Shown here one piece after another: positions 24,268 through 33,951 of a DNA stretch of 64,000 nt. The notes beneath the pieces were generated by a model. The model searched no databases. It saw only the letters and a list, made by a program, of their open reading frames with translations, and was not told the DNA's origin. Position numbers and translations under genes: made by a program. This stretch comes from DATAVB01 sp036267955 (GTDB lineage Bacteria > Actinomycetota > Actinomycetes > Mycobacteriales > QHCD01): NCBI GenBank assembly GCA_036267955.1, contig DATAVB010000143.1:1-64000 (forward strand). Reading direction: 5' to 3'. Numbering within the stretch: position 1 is the first letter of the stretch; each line of letters starts with the position of its first letter.

Positions 24268-24350
24268 GGGCGAGTGGCGGAATGGCAGACGCGCACGGTT
24301 CAGGTCCGTGTGTCCGCAAGGACGTGGGGGTTCAACTCCCCCCTCGCCCA
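24268..24350 (+). tRNA. leuT: tRNA-Leu (CAG anticodon)
   Basis: 83-nt class II tRNA with a long variable arm. The acceptor GGGCGAG (24268-24274) pairs with CTCGCCC (24343-24349); discriminator A is at 24350. Anticodon CAG lies at 24301-24303 in loop TTCAGGT. The T arm is GGGGG/TTCAACT/CCCCC. It stands behind fhaA exactly as leuT does in M. tuberculosis. Confidence 0.96.
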
Positions 24351-24355
24351 CCCCT

Positions 24356-24383
24356 CGGAAGGCCCGCTGCGGCGGGCCTTCCG
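24356..24383 (+). terminator. Hairpin terminator after tRNA-Leu
   Basis: CGGAAGGCCCGC (24356-24367) and GCGGGCCTTCCG (24372-24383) form a perfect 12-bp stem with loop TGCG, followed by GCGTTTG. It ends the tRNA transcript. Confidence 0.82.
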
Positions 24384-24404
24384 GCGTTTGAGAGCCGTCT
24401 CGCA

Positions 24405-25226
24405 TCACCCGCGGCGGTAGAGCTCCGGATTGAGCCGGGTGGCCGGCACCGCGCCGATCTGCGCGCCGGGCAGCCAGGTGGCCAGGTCCGCGCGCTGGTT
24501 GTCGTTCACCGGCTCGGACACCCGTACGTCGGCGTCCATGTAGATGATGGTCATCACGCGGCGCGGGATGTCGCTCTGGTTGGGCTCGGCCCGGTGGAAC
24601 GTCCAGCCCTGGTGATAGCTCACGTCGCCGAGCGCGTACGGGACCTGCGACAGCGGGAAATGCTGCTCGGTCAGGGCTTTCTGCAGTCGGGCCTCGGACT
24701 CGTCACTGATTGCCAGATCCCGGCCGAACTCGAAATGGTGGCTGCCGGTGGCGAACGCGAGCGGACCCATCTCCTCGGGCGTCTCCTGCAACGGCACCCA
24801 CACCGTGCAGACCCGGTCGGTGTCCAGCGGCCAGTAGTACTGGTCGGCGTGCCACGGCGTGATGCCGCCGCCGGCCTCCTTGTAGAGCGCCTGATCGTGG
24901 TAGAGCCGGACCCCCTCGACGCCCATCAGGTCCGCCGCGATCTGCGCCAGCCGCCGGGACAGGACGAATTCACGGACCGCCTCGCTGTGCTCCCACAGGT
25001 TGCTCACCTGCAGGAACGCCTTGGCGTAGGTGCTGCGCTCGGCCAGTGGCAGGTGCATGGTGTTGCGTTCGATCACCTTGCCGGTGATCTCCGGCTCGTA
25101 GGCGGCGATCGTCTCGGCGCTCAGCACGCGCGGGAGCCGGATGAATCCCTGCCGGTCGAAGAGCTCGACGTCACCGGCTGTCACGGCGTACGGCTGATCC
25201 AGCTCGGGCTCGGTCGTCAGGGTCAT
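24405..25226 (-). CDS. Phytanoyl-CoA dioxygenase-family protein (copy 1)
   Basis: 273 residues from ATG 25226 with GGAGCC upstream; ATG 25238 also possible. A Fe(II)/2-oxoglutarate oxygenase of the PhyH type: the metal triad is His126-x-Asp128 (PWHADQYYW) with a distal His211 (GWTFHRAEP), followed by Arg222/223 for 2-oxoglutarate. In actinobacteria these enzymes hydroxylate small molecules; the substrate cannot be told. It faces an AraC-type activator across a 217-bp gap that holds four 13-bp repeats, so its expression is probably controlled by that regulator. Confidence 0.85.
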   Translation of the reverse strand: MTLTTEPELDQPYAVTAGDVELFDRQGFIRLPRVLSAETIAAYEPEITGKVIERNTMHLPLAERSTYAKAFLQVSNLWEHSEAVREFVLSRRLAQIAADLMGVEGVRLYHDQALYKEAGGGITPWHADQYYWPLDTDRVCTVWVPLQETPEEMGPLAFATGSHHFEFGRDLAISDESEARLQKALTEQHFPLSQVPYALGDVSYHQGWTFHRAEPNQSDIPRRVMTIIYMDADVRVSEPVNDNQRADLATWLPGAQIGAVPATRLNPELYRRG

Positions 25227-25252
25227 TGCGGGCTCCATGTGTCGGTTTCTGG

Positions 25253-25304
25253 TCGGGTGGCTGGGTCGGGTGGCTGTTTCGGGTGGCTGTTTCGGGTGGC
25301 TGGC
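25253..25304. repeat. Four tandem 13-bp repeats between dioxygenase and AraC regulator
   Basis: TCGGGTGGCTGGG, TCGGGTGGCTGTT, TCGGGTGGCTGTT and TCGGGTGGCTGGC follow each other without a gap at 25253-25304. They lie just upstream of the dioxygenase start, where an AraC-type activator would bind direct repeats. Confidence 0.8.
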
Positions 25305-25362
25305 CAGGGTTGAGCTCAGCCTCCCAATCCCATCGGACCGGAGTGCCGGACGCCAGACCTGA

Positions 25363-26617
<1,255 letters not shown>

Positions 26618-26621
<4 letters not shown>

Positions 26622-27004
26622 TCAGTCGCCTCCTGAGAAATTGCCGAGTCGCAATAGGGCGCCGGGTCGAGGAGCTGTCGGGCCACGTGGTCGCGGATCC
26701 GTTGCAGTCGGTCGATGCAGGAATCCAGCTCGGCCAGCTTGCGGCGGTAGACCTCGATCGATGCCGGGCAGGCGTCACCGCTGTCATTTCCGGCCTGCAG
26801 ACACTCGACGAACGGCCGGGTCTCCTCCAGGCCGAAGCCGATGTCCAGCAGCGAGCGGATCTCCCGCACCAGCCGGAGATCGGTCTCGGTGTAGTCGCGG
26901 TAGCCGTTCGCCGTCCGGGTGGCCCGCAGCAGACCCTGGCTCTCGTAGTACCGCAGCGCCCGGGTCGAGGTGCCGGCCCGCTCCGCGAGCTCGCCGATCA
27001 GCAT
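26618..27004 (-). CDS. MerR-family regulator paired with thioredoxin
   Basis: 128 residues. The MerR winged helix is at the N-terminus (MLIGELAERAGTSTRALRYYESQGLL, then RTANGYRDYTE), followed by the dimerisation helix with Cys68, Cys79, Cys96 and Cys118. CLQAGNDSGDACP keeps two cysteines ten residues apart in the effector-binding end. It is cotranscribed with a thioredoxin, so a thiol or oxidant signal is plausible, but the usual SoxR iron-sulfur pattern is absent. It starts 93 bp from the divergent SnoaL-like gene. Confidence 0.88.
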
Positions 27005-27097
27005 CTGTCCTCCCGATGTCCCCGATGGAAGGTGACGTTAGAGGTTGACACCGACGTCAACGCAAAACTTCCCGCCGGTTCCGGCATCATCGGATGC

Positions 27098-27484
27098 ATG
27101 GATCACACCGACGTTCAGGCCTTCGTCGACAGCTGGTTGCGGGGCTGGAACGCGCACGACGTGGAGCAGGTGTTGAGCCACTTCGCCGAGGACGCCGTCT
27201 TCACCTCGCCGGTGGCCGGCCAGTTGCTGGCCGGCAGCGACGGCGTCATCCGCGGCAAGGCGGCCCTGCGCGACTACTGGAACGAGGGGCTGCGGCGCAT
27301 CCCCGACCTGCACTTCGAACTGGTCGGGGCCTACCACGGGTTGCAGACCATCGTGATCAATTACCGCAACCAGCTGAACGGTCTGGTCTGCGAGGTGCTG
27401 ACCTTCGACGGACCGTTGGTGGTGCAGGGGCACGGCACCTACCTCGGGGCGGACGGCAATCCGGCGGGCGCGACGTCGGGCTGA
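27098..27484 (+). CDS. SnoaL/NTF2-like domain protein
   Basis: 128 residues from ATG 27098. It begins VQAFVDSWLRGWNAHDVEQVL and has the NTF2-like cone: HFAEDAVFTSPVAGQL, GKAALRDYWNEGLRRIPDLHFEL and VLTFDGPLVVQGHGTYL. Such single-domain proteins are small-ligand enzymes (for example polyketide cyclases or ketosteroid isomerases) or binding proteins. It lies divergently next to the MerR-thioredoxin operon and may be under the MerR protein. The ligand is unknown. Confidence 0.85.
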   Translation: MDHTDVQAFVDSWLRGWNAHDVEQVLSHFAEDAVFTSPVAGQLLAGSDGVIRGKAALRDYWNEGLRRIPDLHFELVGAYHGLQTIVINYRNQLNGLVCEVLTFDGPLVVQGHGTYLGADGNPAGATSG

Positions 27485-27593
27485 CCGCGGCCGCCTCGTA
27501 TCGTGAAGCTGCGAACTGTCGTAAGGCTGGGAACTGCGGCGGCCGCGTTGACGACTATCGCAGCGGGACACAGCGAGGAAGTGGGGTGGCGGC

Positions 27594-28634
27594 ATGCCGG
27601 GCATGGGAGGCATGGGCGGCCGCCCGGAGCTGACCGGTTCCACCGCGTTCAGCCAGTGGATGTTCTCCCCGGTCGTCACCGCTGCCCTGCTGGTGATCGC
27701 CGCGCTGTATGGCTGGGGCGTGCTGCGGTCGGTACGCCGCCGCGGTCGGTCCTGGCCGGCGATCCGGGTTGGCTCGTTCGCGGCCGGGCTGGTCGTCGTC
27801 GCGATCGCCACCCAGAGCAGCATCGGCGTGTACGAGCGGGAGCTGTTCTGGGTGCACATGATCCAGCACCTGCTGCTGATCATGCTGGCGCCGGCGCTGC
27901 TGGTCACCGGCCGGCCGTGGATGTTGCTGCTGCACACCGGAAGCCCGGCGGTGCACCGCGTCACCAAGCGGGCGCTGCGGTCGGCCCCGGTCTCACTGCT
28001 CACCCATCCCGTGGTGGCGGCTGCGATCTATACGGTCACCGTGCTGATCACCCATCTCACCGGCTTCATGGACATGCTGATGTCCAGCACCGCGGCACAC
28101 GGTGGCGAACAGTTGCTGTACCTGGTTGCCGGTTATCTGTACTTCCTGCCCGTCTTTGGCGACGAGCCGATCCGGTGGCGACTGTCGCATCCGATGAAGA
28201 TCGCACTGCTGGTGGTCAGCATGCCGGTCGACACCTTCACCGGGGTGGCCCTGATGCAGAGCAACGCCCCTCGGTTCGGGATGTCGCTGACCGACATCCA
28301 CAACGGCGGCGCGGTGATGTGGATTGGCGGCGATTTCCTGATGTTCGTCGCGATCCTGGTGGTCTTCGCGTTCTGGGCCCAGCACGACACCGCCCGGGGT
28401 GCGGCCCGCCGCGGCTGGATGGAGGCCGCCCGTGCCTCGGTGTTCACCGAGCGGGCGGCGAGTCTGACGGCCGGGTCAGGCTCGACCGGCGCCGCTGAGT
28501 CGGCGGGCTCGCTGGCGGGCTCGCGGGCAGCCAGCCGGCCGCCGGACCTGGACAACGACGATGAGCAACTCGTCGCGTACAACTCCTGGCTGGCGAAGAT
28601 CAACGGTGGCGAGCGACCCACCCCGAAATCCTGA
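27594..28634 (+). CDS. CtaG-like cytochrome oxidase assembly membrane protein
   Basis: 346 residues, ATG 27594. Caa3_CtaG domain with about seven membrane helices: FSQWMFSPVVTAALLVIAALYGW, ELFWVHMIQHLLLIMLAPALL, HPVVAAAIYTVTVLITHLTG, LLYLVAGYLYFLPVFGDE and MSLTDIHNGGAVMWIGGDFLM. It begins with the Met-rich MPGMGGMGG and has several His and Met residues at membrane borders. Members of this family assist copper delivery to caa3 oxidase or copper import. It starts the copper-handling region; other members follow on the opposite strand. Confidence 0.85.
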   Translation: MPGMGGMGGRPELTGSTAFSQWMFSPVVTAALLVIAALYGWGVLRSVRRRGRSWPAIRVGSFAAGLVVVAIATQSSIGVYERELFWVHMIQHLLLIMLAPALLVTGRPWMLLLHTGSPAVHRVTKRALRSAPVSLLTHPVVAAAIYTVTVLITHLTGFMDMLMSSTAAHGGEQLLYLVAGYLYFLPVFGDEPIRWRLSHPMKIALLVVSMPVDTFTGVALMQSNAPRFGMSLTDIHNGGAVMWIGGDFLMFVAILVVFAFWAQHDTARGAARRGWMEAARASVFTERAASLTAGSGSTGAAESAGSLAGSRAASRPPDLDNDDEQLVAYNSWLAKINGGERPTPKS

Positions 28635-28699
28635 CCTTCCCCGTCCACGCTGTCTCCCAGCCTTCCCTTGTCACGAAGGGCGGCGGCTCGGTCGCCATT

Positions 28700-28760
28700 T
28701 TTCATGATCGTGATCGGTGGTTGGGGCTATAGCAACCAAAAACCGATCATGATCATGAAA
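28700..28760. repeat. Intergenic palindrome with TGATC arms (family A related)
   Basis: TTTCATGATC (28700-28709) pairs with GATCATGAAA (28751-28760); TGATCGG (28711-28717) pairs with CCGATCA (28743-28749), and TGGTTG with CAACCA inside, with a GT pair and a 4-A bulge. It shares the TCATGATC word with the family A elements but not the GCGACACGCC centre. Placed after the CtaG gene, between two plus-strand genes, where it could act as a terminator. Confidence 0.75.
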
Positions 28761-28910
28761 GGGGTGCCGGACGGGGGTGCTGCGGAAGGCCGGGCAAGGG
28801 GGGTGTTGGCGGGTTGTTCACGGGGTCGCCCTGGCAGGTGCTGTCGGGGTTCGAGATCATGTCGCAGTCGCAATCTCGTCCTGGAAATCGATGGCCGTCA
28901 GGAGTCAGAC

Positions 28911-30050
28911 ATGCGGGTGGGTAACCGGAAAAAGGCCGTGGCACTGGCAGTGACGCCGCTGGCCGCGTTGGCCGTCACAGCCACCGCCGCGGTGGCGTCG
29001 GCCGGTCCCGCCACCGCCACCGCCACCGCCGCACCAGCGAAGGCGAAAGCGGCTGTCGCGCCGTACAGCTGCCCGCCATCGGCGATCCCGCTCGGCTTCA
29101 GCGATGCGCTGGACAAGGCCGCACCCAACGGCGTCACGATCGGCGGCCTCTCCTCGATCGCCTACGACCGGCGGTCGCGGTCGTACGTCTCCGCGGTGGA
29201 CAACAACGCCGACGACCCGGCGCGGCTGTGGTTCTACCAGGACCTGACCCACCCACACGTCGTCGGCGCCCCGCTGGTGCTGCGGCAGCCGGACGGCACG
29301 CCCTACACCGGGCAGACCGCCGACAACGAGGGCCTGGCCGTACTGCCCGACGGCCGCTATCTGGTGAGCTCGGAGACTGAGCCGTCGATACGGATCTTCT
29401 CCCGCAGCGGCGTGCAGCGCGCGTCACTCCCGGTGCCGGCCCGGTTCGCGGTCGCCCCGGCCGGCGAGGCCACCGCCAACGCCACTCTGGAAGGGCTGTC
29501 GATCTCGCCGTCCGGCCGCTACGTCTACGCCTCGATGGAGGGCACGCTCTCCGGGGACGCGCCGGCCGGCGGCGAGGCGCGGTGGCGCCGGATTCTGGTC
29601 TACCGGGCCAGCGGCAGCGGCTTCCGGCTCGTCAAGCAGGTCGGGTACGAAGTCGACCCGGGTATGCGGATCGCGGACGCCGCGGCATACGACGACGGCA
29701 GCCTGGTGGTGCTGGAGGCGGCGTACGACCCGGCGATCGGCAACACGATCCGGCTCTACGCGGTGACCGGCGCCGACCGCGCGCCCGACATCACCAAGGT
29801 CGCCAACCTGTCGCAGGCCCCGGCCCGCGACGTGCTGCACAAGCGGCTGGTCTCCGACGTGACGAAGTGTCCATCGCTCGGCGCCAAGGCGAAGGAGACC
29901 CAGGCCAACCCGCTGATGGACAACTTCGAGGGGCTCTACGTCAAGGCCTACCGGCCGACCGGCATCGCCTCGGTGACCCTGATCAGCGACGACAACTTCG
30001 GCGTCAACCAGACGACCCGGGTGCTCAACCTGCTCGCCCGACTGCCCTAA
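28911..30050 (+). CDS. Secreted esterase-like phytase (phytase-like domain) protein
   Basis: 379 residues, ATG 28911 with AGGAGT upstream. Signal peptide: a basic start (MRVGNRKKAV), an Ala-rich helix, then ATATATAAPAKA. The mature part is the 'esterase-like activity of phytase' beta-propeller: IGGLSSIAYDRRSRSYVSAVDNN, TADNEGLAVLPDGRYLVSSET, LEGLSISPSGRYVYASMEG and MDNFEGLYVK close to the end, with many Asp/Glu that would bind Ca or Zn. It hydrolyses phosphate or ester bonds outside the cell; substrate unknown. It ends 4 bp into the convergent PCu(A)C gene. Confidence 0.82.
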   Translation: MRVGNRKKAVALAVTPLAALAVTATAAVASAGPATATATAAPAKAKAAVAPYSCPPSAIPLGFSDALDKAAPNGVTIGGLSSIAYDRRSRSYVSAVDNNADDPARLWFYQDLTHPHVVGAPLVLRQPDGTPYTGQTADNEGLAVLPDGRYLVSSETEPSIRIFSRSGVQRASLPVPARFAVAPAGEATANATLEGLSISPSGRYVYASMEGTLSGDAPAGGEARWRRILVYRASGSGFRLVKQVGYEVDPGMRIADAAAYDDGSLVVLEAAYDPAIGNTIRLYAVTGADRAPDITKVANLSQAPARDVLHKRLVSDVTKCPSLGAKAKETQANPLMDNFEGLYVKAYRPTGIASVTLISDDNFGVNQTTRVLNLLARLP

Positions 30051-30589
30051 CCGCCCATCCCTGGCATGCCTGGCATGTCAGGCATCCCGTCGTTCAGCCC
30101 GGCCGGCGACACGATCGGCACCTGCATCGTGAGCCGGCCGGCGTGCGCGAAGACCAGGGTCAACTCGACCTGACCGCCGCGGATCAGGCCGCTGCGCGGA
30201 TGCTCGATCATCAGGTGGATCCCGCCCGGCTTCATCGCCACCGACTTCCCGGCCGGGATCGGCACCGAACGCAGCGCCACCATCCCCTCGCTGCCGCCGC
30301 TGGTGACGTCCCGGTGCAGCGTGGTGGACTTCCCGGCCGGCGTACTTGCCCGGATCAGAGTGTCCGTGTCGGGCCCGGTGTTGCGGACCGTGACGTAGGC
30401 GGCGGCGACGCTGGGCGAGGCCGGCTCGGGTACGTACGCGGCGCTGATCTGCAGATCGCCGAGTTGGCCGCGCCCACCCATCTCCATCGTGGCCGACGGT
30501 GAGGGTTTCGAGCCGGCCGCGTCCTTCCCGTGTCCGCAGCCAGCAAGCAACAGCACGGCTGCGCTCGCAGCGGCGGCGGCCCGCCTCAT
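30047..30589 (-). CDS. PCu(A)C copper chaperone lipoprotein
   Basis: 180 residues. Lipoprotein signal with lipobox LLAGC (Cys18). The PCu(A)C fold carries the Cu(I) motif H-x10-M-x21-H-x-M exactly: His92, Met103, His125, Met127. A C-terminal Met-rich tail (DGMPDMPGMPGMGG) adds further soft ligands. It holds periplasmic-side copper and hands it to CopC or to oxidase assembly factors. It is next to YcnI and the CopCD fusion, whose start is upstream in the same minus-strand operon. Confidence 0.9.
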   Translation of the reverse strand: MRRAAAAASAAVLLLAGCGHGKDAAGSKPSPSATMEMGGRGQLGDLQISAAYVPEPASPSVAAAYVTVRNTGPDTDTLIRASTPAGKSTTLHRDVTSGGSEGMVALRSVPIPAGKSVAMKPGGIHLMIEHPRSGLIRGGQVELTLVFAHAGRLTMQVPIVSPAGLNDGMPDMPGMPGMGG

Positions 30590-31314
30590 GTACCGCCGCC
30601 GGGACGGCGCAATCCGAAGACGCCCAGGCCGACCGCCACCACCGCGACGATCAGCGCGGTGACCGCGACGGCCAGGCTGGCGGTGGACGATCCCGAGGAT
30701 CCCGATGAGGTGTCGGACGACATGCCTGGCATGGAATCCGATTGTGCCGCCTGGGAATCCGGGGTCGCACTAGGAGCGGCCGAGGCGGTGAGAGTCAGCG
30801 AGGGCGCCGGATGCTCCGGCTCCGGAGCGCCGGCGGCGGCGACCTCGATCCACCGCACCACCGACCCGTTGCTGTAGGTCTGCACGGCCGGGAAGGTCAG
30901 CGACCCGGATTTCGGCAACGGCCCGACGGACACCGAGAACTCGTCGAACTCCCCTGGCGCGATGCCATGCCCGGGCTGTGCGGTCCAGGTGATGGCGCTG
31001 ATGACCGAGGTGACCTTGCCGTCGTCGGTGGTCAGCGGGGTGGCGAGGGTCTTCTTGGTGGTCGTGAACGTCCAGCCGGTGTGCGGCTGTACGGAAACGC
31101 TGGCCAGCGGGTCGCTGGCCGGAAGGTTGACCTGCAGTTTCGTGGTCGAGGCGTCGTCCCGCTCGGTCGGCACCCGGAACGTCAGTTCCCCATACCCGCC
31201 TGGCGTGGCGTCGTTGGAGTGGACCGTGACGTGGGCATCGGCGGAGACCAGCCCGATCGCGGACGCGGCAAGGATCGTGCCGCACAACACGGCGGCTCGG
31301 ACGGCATTACGCAC
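30586..31314 (-). CDS. YcnI-like copper-binding membrane protein (DUF1775)
   Basis: 242 residues. Signal peptide ends SADA, giving His28 as the mature N-terminus (HVTVHS), as in YcnI, where the N-terminal His is a copper ligand (monohistidine brace). The DUF1775 domain includes GGYGELTFRVPTERDD, TGWTFTTTKK and FDEFSVSVGPLP. A Ser-rich linker with SMPGMSSD leads to a C-terminal membrane helix (TASLAVAVTALIVAVVAVGLGVFGL). It probably presents copper at the outer face of the membrane. Cotranscribed with the PCu(A)C gene (4-nt overlap). Confidence 0.87.
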   Translation of the reverse strand: MRNAVRAAVLCGTILAASAIGLVSADAHVTVHSNDATPGGYGELTFRVPTERDDASTTKLQVNLPASDPLASVSVQPHTGWTFTTTKKTLATPLTTDDGKVTSVISAITWTAQPGHGIAPGEFDEFSVSVGPLPKSGSLTFPAVQTYSNGSVVRWIEVAAAGAPEPEHPAPSLTLTASAAPSATPDSQAAQSDSMPGMSSDTSSGSSGSSTASLAVAVTALIVAVVAVGLGVFGLRRPGGGT

Positions 31315-31330
31315 GGAGACTGTCTCCTGA

Positions 31331-31362
31331 TGTCGAGTGGATGGGATGTCGAGTGGATGGGA
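31331..31362. repeat. 16-bp tandem duplication before the YcnI start
   Basis: TGTCGAGTGGATGGGA occurs twice in a row (31331-31346, 31347-31362) in the 48-bp gap between the CopCD fusion stop and the YcnI start. It could separate the two genes' translation; no function is evident. Confidence 0.6.
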
Positions 31363-33876
31363 TTACGGGACGGGAATTGCCAGCCGGAACGCGGTGGCCT
31401 CGATCGGCGAGGTCTGCACGGTGACGTCCAGGTCCCAGTTGCCGGGTCTGGCCAGCGCGGTCCGGGCGGTCATCGGGCCCTTCCCGACGCCGGCAAAGGT
31501 GACCGGTAGCGGGCCGATGTTCTCCGCCGGCAGCGACAGCGACGCCGTCACCTTCTGCACCGGCAGCACCGCGCCGGTCGGCCGCTGCACCCGCAGGACG
31601 AGCTTCACCGGGCCGGTGCGGTCGGGTGTCACGGTCAGCCGGACCCGGGTCTGGCCGCTGGTGTCGGTGGTCGAGTAGCTGGCTGAGTAGCTGGCACTGC
31701 CGGCCTGCGACTGGGTCTCCTTGGCCTGCGCGGTGTTGACCAGGATCGTGGTCAGGATCAGGACGCTGACGCCGAGTACGACCTCGGCTGCCAGTCCGCG
31801 GCGCAGTGTCCGCAGCTCGCCGTCGCCCGGCCCCGGGATGGCCGGGCCTGGTTCGCTCGGTGGCGACTCGGGCGGAAGTGGCGGTGGCGGACCGCCAGCG
31901 GCGACCGGCTCCCGTACGACCGCCGGTCGGCTGACCGACCCGTACTGCCGGGCGACCCAGCGGCGGGCCAGATTGCCCAGCCCGAGCAACAGCACCACGC
32001 AGCCGATCTTGGCCAGCAGCAACCGCCCGTACACCGTGTCGGTGAAACCCGCCCACGATCCGACATCGCGCCAGGTCTGGTAAATGCCCGTGCCGACCAG
32101 AACGGTGACCGCGGTGAACGCCAGCCGGGAGAACCGCGGCAGGACCCGCCGCAGCTCGGTGGCTCGGCCGGCCAGGCAGCCGACGATCAGGGCGAGACCG
32201 CCCAGCCAGACGCCCATCGAGGCCAGGTGCAGCACGTCGGACAGCGAGGTGAGCGGCGCCTGGTTGCCGGTGTCCGCGTGCCCGGCCAGCGCGAAGGTGA
32301 CCAACACACCGACGCTCAGTGTTCCGAAGCCGCCGAGCACCCAGCGGGCCACCCGGGGCGTACGCAGCGCCTCGGCGAGGAATCCGGCGAGCAACGTCAG
32401 CAGCGCGACCCGGGTGCCGAGCACCTGTCCGTACCGGGCGCCGAACGTGTCGGCGAGCAGGCTGCCGTCGAAGGCGTGCGCGATCGACCGCCCCGCACCG
32501 TACGGGCCCTCCAGCAGGAGACCGACCAGGGTGCCGGCGAGCAGGAGCCCCCAGCCGATCCAGAGCAGCCGGCGCGGTCGGTCCTCGAAGCGGCCCACCG
32601 GCCAGAACGCGAACAGCACCGCGGCGGTGCCGAGCCCCAACACCACCCCGGCGTACGCGGCGAACCGGGCCGCGCCGAGCAGGATGCCGACCAGCCGGCT
32701 GCCGCCGTCCGCGGCCTGCACCGTCCCGGTGACAGTGCTGGGATGGCCGATGGAGAAGGTGAATCCGCCGGAGACCGGGTGCGAGTCGGCGGAGACCACC
32801 CGCCAGGTCACGGTGTAGGTGCCGGTGTGCAGCCCGGACCGCAGGCCGATGCCGACCCGGGGCGAGCCGGAGCCGGTGGCGCCGCCGGACTGCACCGGGT
32901 GCAGCCGGTCGTCGAAGACTCTGATGCTTCCCGACTCGACCGTCACCGGCTCGCCGAACTGCAGCGAGATCTGGTCCGGCGCGGTCCGCACCGTGCTGCC
33001 GTCGGCCGGGCTGGTCTGCTCAAGGACGGCGTGTGCGGAGGCGGGGCGCTGCCCGCTGGCGAGCACGCCGACGACCGTGCCGAGGAGTACCAGGGCCGCC
33101 ACCTTGCCCGGGATATGCCGGGCCGCCGGTGGATGCGGCCGGACCGAGCGCAGCCGGCGCTCGGCCACCGGCTCGTCCGGTACGTCGGCGAGTCGGGTGT
33201 GTTCCGGGGTGTCGAGCTGGTCGGCGGTCGGTCGCTCCGGCGCCCCCTCGACCCGGGCCAACGCCCACAGCAACAGGGTGCCCAGCACCAACAGCAGATG
33301 CTGGACCTCGTGCAGCAGACCGACCGTGCCGTCGGCGATGTCGACTGCGGCGGCCACCACGAGACCGGCCGCAATGATGCCGGTGACGGGCAGCATGCCG
33401 CGCGCCTTGCCCGGTTGCCAGACCGCGAGGCCGAAGCCGAGGGCCAGCGCGGCATTGAACGCGATCAGTTCGTGGTCCATGTGCATCGTGCCGGCCATGC
33501 CAGCCATCGCGCCCATCCCGGCGCGGTCCACCCCGAGCAGTACGACGGCGAGCGCGAGTTGAGCCAACGCCACGGCGGCCAGCCCGGCCCGCAGGGTGAG
33601 CCGGCGCCGCTGCCCGCGCCGGGACCGGCGCCGCTCAGTGTGTACGGCGGCGAGCAGGATCTCGGCGGTCGCGTCGTCCGGCTCCGTGGCCGGGGTCAGC
33701 CGGACCCGCCGGGTGACCTGATGGGCGCGCTCACGCCAGGAGCGGCACCCACTGCAGTCGGCGAGGTGGGCATCCACGGCCGCCGGCTCACACCCCGGTG
33801 GCTCGCTATCGAGCAGCGCCGAGATCGCCTCTCGTACCTCATCGCAGGACAACACGTGACGGTGGTCGCTCGCCAC
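31363..33876 (-). CDS. Zinc-finger/membrane domain fused to CopC and CopD
   Basis: 837 residues. Parts in order: (1) zf-HC2 anti-sigma-like domain, CDEVREAISALLD and HLADCSGC (37-44); (2) membrane helices at about 96-115, 137-152, 162-180 and 190-207, with a Met-rich loop GMGAMAGMAGTMHMDHE (120-136); (3) a linker, then helix 258-273 ending ASA before His282; (4) CopC beta-sandwich (282-377) with His282, Asp364 and His366, the known Cu(II) ligands; (5) CopD membrane domain with about eight helices; (6) a C-terminal extracellular beta domain. CopC binds copper outside and CopD moves it into the cytoplasm. The HC2-CopC-CopD fusion and the internal cleavage-like site are unusual. Confidence 0.88.
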   Translation of the reverse strand: MASDHRHVLSCDEVREAISALLDSEPPGCEPAAVDAHLADCSGCRSWRERAHQVTRRVRLTPATEPDDATAEILLAAVHTERRRSRRGQRRRLTLRAGLAAVALAQLALAVVLLGVDRAGMGAMAGMAGTMHMDHELIAFNAALALGFGLAVWQPGKARGMLPVTGIIAAGLVVAAAVDIADGTVGLLHEVQHLLLVLGTLLLWALARVEGAPERPTADQLDTPEHTRLADVPDEPVAERRLRSVRPHPPAARHIPGKVAALVLLGTVVGVLASGQRPASAHAVLEQTSPADGSTVRTAPDQISLQFGEPVTVESGSIRVFDDRLHPVQSGGATGSGSPRVGIGLRSGLHTGTYTVTWRVVSADSHPVSGGFTFSIGHPSTVTGTVQAADGGSRLVGILLGAARFAAYAGVVLGLGTAAVLFAFWPVGRFEDRPRRLLWIGWGLLLAGTLVGLLLEGPYGAGRSIAHAFDGSLLADTFGARYGQVLGTRVALLTLLAGFLAEALRTPRVARWVLGGFGTLSVGVLVTFALAGHADTGNQAPLTSLSDVLHLASMGVWLGGLALIVGCLAGRATELRRVLPRFSRLAFTAVTVLVGTGIYQTWRDVGSWAGFTDTVYGRLLLAKIGCVVLLLGLGNLARRWVARQYGSVSRPAVVREPVAAGGPPPPLPPESPPSEPGPAIPGPGDGELRTLRRGLAAEVVLGVSVLILTTILVNTAQAKETQSQAGSASYSASYSTTDTSGQTRVRLTVTPDRTGPVKLVLRVQRPTGAVLPVQKVTASLSLPAENIGPLPVTFAGVGKGPMTARTALARPGNWDLDVTVQTSPIEATAFRLAIPVP

Positions 33877-33951
33877 GCCGTGGCGGTTCCCGGAAGGTGG
33901 TGCGGTTCGCTGGTGTTACGAAGCGAGACCAAACAACGACACGGAGGTCAG

